DNA from: Rutstroemia sp. NJR-2017a BVV2
Lineage: Eukaryota; Ascomycota; Leotiomycetes; Helotiales; Rutstroemiaceae
Direction of reading: 5' to 3'
NCBI GenBank assembly: GCA_002946415.1
Contig: NJPS01000038.1
Span: forward strand, 481,786-545,785
DNA: 64,000 nucleotides
Under the pieces are notes generated by a model. The model made no database searches and had not been told where the DNA came from. It was given only the letters and a program-made list of their open reading frames with translations. This document shows, piece after piece, positions 59,895 to 64,000 of the stretch; the first letter of the stretch is position 1, and each line of letters starts with the position of its first letter. A program made the translations under genes and the position numbers.

Positions 59895-62800
59895 TTGATT
59901 AATAGTTGATCTTATTGATATTATTATATACTTCGGTTATTAGTTAAATATCCTTTTCAACTATAGATTAGTAAGATATCTCGATCTATATATAATAATC
60001 TATATCTACAATAGTATCTCAAAACTATATCTCCAAAGGATAGAGTTAGTATATAATCAATACTATATTATTCTATAAAGATTATAATTTCTTAGATAAG
60101 TTATTCTATATAAAAACTACTATTACTATTTATATTATCTAATTTATTATATAGACTATATAAATAAAAGAAACTAATTATAATCTATAAACTATATACT
60201 ATAATAATTTCGAAAGATAGATAAAAAAGCTATTTACTCTAACTAATATAATACTTTTCTATTAACTACAAGTATATATAATAGAATAAAAGGTATTCGT
60301 TTAAGATATTATTGGAGATAGATTATATACCAAGATCTTTATAATATTTCTTAGAGAAAAGAAATTCTATAAATAGATAGAAGAGAAGTTTTAACAATTT
60401 AGGATCTATTATAGATCTCCTAAAGTAAAGGTTTTAAATAAATAAACTAGTTCTCTTCGATCTATAATAGAAGTACTATAAATCCCTTTTATAGTTCTAG
60501 ATATAAACCGAAATTTACCAAAGTAATAAGAGACTAAGAAACCGGTATATATACTAGAAATTGATAGAGAAGTCTAGGTTTAGTATCTTATCTCTATTTG
60601 GAATTCTTTTGATTATATTAATAGTATCTTATATCCTGTTTTGGATTTCGTAATTATCACTATATAGGATTCTTTGATATATAATAAATAGTTTAGCAAT
60701 TTATATAAGTTCTTAAATAACAATCGAAAGAAGTATAATAATGAAATATACAAAATAATTAATATCAAGTTTAGAGTTTTCTAAGACTATTATACAAAAA
60801 TAGATTTATCTTTAGAAATATATATCTTCGGATTCTTATCTATCCTAAAAGATTAGATATTGGATTATTTTTTCAACTAGATCTTAAAGAAAAATCTCTT
60901 CTTTTATATAATATAAGATATAATTCAAAAGTACTTCGAGATAAGTAAACAGAAATAGACTTATTTATCTAAATAGAGATCTATTATATATCAAAATATA
61001 TAGTAGTAGTATCTTGATAAGACTAAACTATAATATTTAAAATTACTCTTTGATAAGATCTATATTCTATAGAAGGGTTTGTTATATAAATATCAGAATA
61101 AGTATAATCTATAAGATCAAATCTTCAATATATATTAAAGTATATCTGATTATAGTTTTGCACTATATAAATTATTAGATATCTTTGAGTTAATATACTT
61201 AGATCTATATAACTCCATTACTACTATTATATACAACTATTAGTAATTTATTATACTTATTGCAGATAAATAGTATTAGATCAATCGAAAGTATAAAGGT
61301 TCTTATATTTATAATAATTGTAATATTCTATAATAGCCCTCTATTTGAGGAAGATAGACTATAAAGATATAAATACTCTATAAATATCCAGAACAATCTA
61401 GAAAGAAGTACCTTATATATAAGAAAGAAGGATACTAATTTATAAATTATCTTAGTACAGAAATAAAGAAAGTATTTAACAACTATAAAAAGTAACTAAT
61501 AGTAGAAGAAAGCTTAAGTAATAATAAAATAGAGTAGTATATCTAATATAAAGAAAAGTAATAGGAAGAAGAAATATTAGAAAATTAAGAAGGAATTATA
61601 TATAAGTAGATACTTATAAAGTTTAGTCTAATCGATAGTTAGTAGGTAATTAATATACTTCTTAATTAGAATATTATATACTTCTTTATATAAGAGAACT
61701 TAAAGCTATCTCAAGTATAATATAAAGAGATCTTTATTTTTGAGGAATAATACTCTACAACCAAGTTCCAGAAGATTATATCAGATAATAAAGTATCTAG
61801 TATCTCTATAGTAAGAGAACCTCAATTTCAAATATTATAGCGAGAAGACCCTAGTATTATATTTATCTAAGTAGATAACAAGAACTATATAATCTGTTTC
61901 GAGAAGAGAATAGCAAATATTAAAGATACTACTGTTATTAGTATATCAATAGATACAATTATCTTCTATATTATTATAGCTAATACCCTCTTTCTCTACT
62001 ATATCTAGAATATAGATAAAATGAATATACAGTTTGATAACCTATATAATATCTTTATATAAGGAGATAATATTATTTCTATTATCTGAAAATAGAGATA
62101 TCCTTAGATATTTCTAAAGAAAGAGGAAATAATTATATAAATCTATATAACAGAAAAAGAGCTAAAGTAACTATATCGATATTTTGGATACTTTTCTATA
62201 TATAAATTATCATTACTACTAGAGAAAGCAAAGTAAGAAGATATTAATATATATATACTAGAATACCTTACCAAGTACTATAGGTACTACTAGTTATATA
62301 TCAAGTTATCAGATAGGTTCAAATTTACAATTAAGAATAATATCGATTTCAACTATATTATTATTATCGATATTATATATTTAGAAGGTATACTAGTACT
62401 TTACCTTATAAACAAAGTAATAGTATTTAATATAGTATATTTCTTAAAGAATATCTTAGCGAAAACTATATAGAATACTATATATATATACTAGATTGAT
62501 ATATACTAGAGACTACTAGATTATATTATATATAATATAGAAACCAACTTTGTATCTAATAAATTCTGGCAAAATATATATATTATAGACTCTAAGATAA
62601 AGGAGATACTAGTCGAAATATATAATAATATAGATAAAGTTAAGTACTATTATATCTCTTTTTATCAAATATATAAGATCTTAAGTAAAGAGCTATAGAA
62701 TAAATAGATCTTCCAGAATAATATACTACAAATAGCTATTAAAGTAATCAATAATATAGTAGATCCGAATAGACTAGTACTTACTTTCTTAGTTTTCGAT

Positions 62801-63793
62801 ATCTATCCTTAGTTTAACTATTAATCAGTTCTATTATTATCTATATATATATAAACAGATACAATCGATAAAATAATAATAGAAGTTAGAAAGTATAATA
62901 CTTAATAGCAGATAAAGGATATACTAGAAGTTAGAAATAGTTTATAAATCTCTAATCTAATTAACTTCTCTCTCCAATCAGATATATATATTTATAAGGA
63001 AAAAAGTAAATAGATAGGACTATTCAAACTTATTAGTATAGAAGAAGAAGATGGAATTGTATAGATATTAGTAGATCCAACCTACTTTCAGATAATATCT
63101 ATAAAACCTTTCTATTTGGAAGAGATTTTAGAGCTTTAGATCCAAACCAAATATCTTATTTAGCCTAGCTATAAAAAGATTAACTTAGTAGTTCTCTAGA
63201 AGCTGATTTCGCAAGTTATAATCTCTTTCCGATAGATAAAAGTATTCTTGATAAAGAAAGAATAAAGTAATTATAAGCTAGTATAATAACTATATATATA
63301 AGATACTATTACTATAGTAGAAATACTCTTCGAGTTCTCTCAATAGATAGAAATTGATAATTTGATTATTTATAGAGTTTTCGAAATAGTATAGTATAAT
63401 CTAGCTATATATAAAGAATATATCTTTAATACCAGATTAGTTAATAAGGTAAAGAGCAAAACAATATCAGCTCTATATAAGAAGAGTAGACTTATAGTAT
63501 AAAGATATAATAATCAAAGTAAAGAGAATATCTTTATATAAATATTTATAATATAGAGATCAAATCAATATCTACTAGAAGTATTAGTCCTTATACTCCA
63601 AGTATAAGAGATAAAAGTAAGTATATATAATATTATATAAATATATCTATAATCGACTACCGAACTAGTCTATATAATTATTGCTAGGTTACTAAGACAG
63701 ATCGAATATCAGTATCCTAAAGGAATAATTATAATTATTTATAAACCTTTATATAATATAGCAGAAACAGATATATATTAATAGATTATATAT
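59895..63793 (+). pseudogene. RIP-destroyed Ty1/Copia retrotransposon, interior
   Basis: No frame is open, but the + strand still shows Copia landmarks once C-to-T changes are allowed for. A gag zinc-knuckle relic lies near 61400-61450 (KYLIYKKEGY then a stop, where CxxCxxxGCW is expected). Reverse-transcriptase relics lie at about 63430-63790: RLVNKVKSKTISALYKKSRL, then IEYQYPKG, then KPLYNIAET followed by two stops where PLYGIAEAGTHWW is usual. Trp codons turned to stops and Gly to Asn/Asp are the expected RIP outcome. The reverse transcriptase is cut off at 63793 by the next LTR, so RNase H is missing from this side. Confidence 0.75.
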
Positions 63794-64000
63794 TGTTGGT
63801 TGGACCTTCTAATAAAAGTAATATGCTCAAAAGGGGGAAGATCCAACAAGGTCACGTGAACTTGTGCCGACGTTTACCCGGGACACTAGGCTGAGCGCAC
63901 AATGGCCAGCTTATGTCAATGGGTAAAATCGTCTTATTCTTCTACAACTAACTGGCCGTACAATGGCTTATTTATGGTACATAATAAGTGCACTCCGAAG
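63794..64000 (-). mobile_element. Unmutated LTR of the same Copia family, inverted, runs off the window
   Basis: Begins TGTTGGTTGG (LTR terminus) immediately after the broken reverse transcriptase and has normal base composition. It is the reverse complement of the 5' LTR at 59688-59894 apart from 49 substitutions. As the LTR reads leftward and ends CCAACA at the junction, it fits the 3' LTR of a minus-strand element inserted into the older copy. The body would lie beyond position 64000. A solo LTR is equally possible from this window. Confidence 0.75.

Noticed and set aside
55230..63793. Mitochondrial DNA insertion as the source of the AT-rich block
   Set aside because: No mitochondrial gene is recognisable, and the right part decodes as a Copia element with directional C-to-T changes, so RIP explains the composition better.
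59688..64000. Terminal inverted repeats of one DNA transposon
   Set aside because: The interior reads as a + strand Copia element truncated within reverse transcriptase, and the repeat has LTR ends (TGTTGG...CCAACA); a nested inverted LTR fits better than a TIR element.

Overview
The window is nuclear DNA of a filamentous ascomycete (Pezizomycotina). The evidence is many short spliceosomal introns (mostly 47-155 bp), family content (Vps8, Sin3, cyclophilin H, an Osm1-type fumarate reductase fused to cytochrome b5, a Meu6-like PH protein), and a block of C-to-T/G-to-A ruined retrotransposon DNA typical of RIP. Protein style and the mix of gene-dense DNA with an extremely AT-rich block suggest Leotiomycetes/Helotiales; that placement is my inference and was not searched.

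Layout. 1-16.3 kb: partial LaeA-type methyltransferase (left edge), vps8, a GPALPP/DUF3752 protein, a membrane RING-H2 E3 candidate, cyclophilin H, and a secreted protein whose mature N-terminus is His. 18.9-25.1 kb: metallo-beta-lactamase-fold hydrolase and an MFS sugar-type transporter. 25.4-29 kb: a repeat-rich island with 73-bp-period arrays in inverted orientation on either side of one orphan ORF, a LINE-like insertion inside the left array with a 14-bp target duplication, and a decayed ORF. 30-43.3 kb: fumarate reductase-cyt b5, another 73-bp array, a small fasciclin-domain protein, sin3, and the Meu6-like protein. 43.3-48.5 kb: about 5 kb without a supportable gene, ending in a CT-rich leader. 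48.5-54.7 kb: an unrecognised protein with a Cys4 site, a four-helix membrane protein, and a GPI-anchored Ser/Thr-rich protein. From about 55.2 kb the sequence collapses into very AT-rich RIP-degraded DNA. Its right part is a Ty1/Copia element on the + strand, with its 5' LTR at about 59.5-59.9 kb. A second, unmutated LTR of the same family in inverted orientation cuts into its reverse transcriptase and runs off the window.

The genes look like ordinary dispersed fungal housekeeping and secretion genes. I see no biosynthetic cluster, CRISPR array, tRNA or rRNA. The most informative parts are the repeats: a before/after RIP pair of LTRs (48 of 49 differences are G/C-to-A/T transitions over 207 ungapped bases), the inverted 73-bp arrays, and several unusual introns. 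Exon boundaries were assigned by hand from splice signals and reading frame; every complete multi-exon model stays in frame from start to stop.
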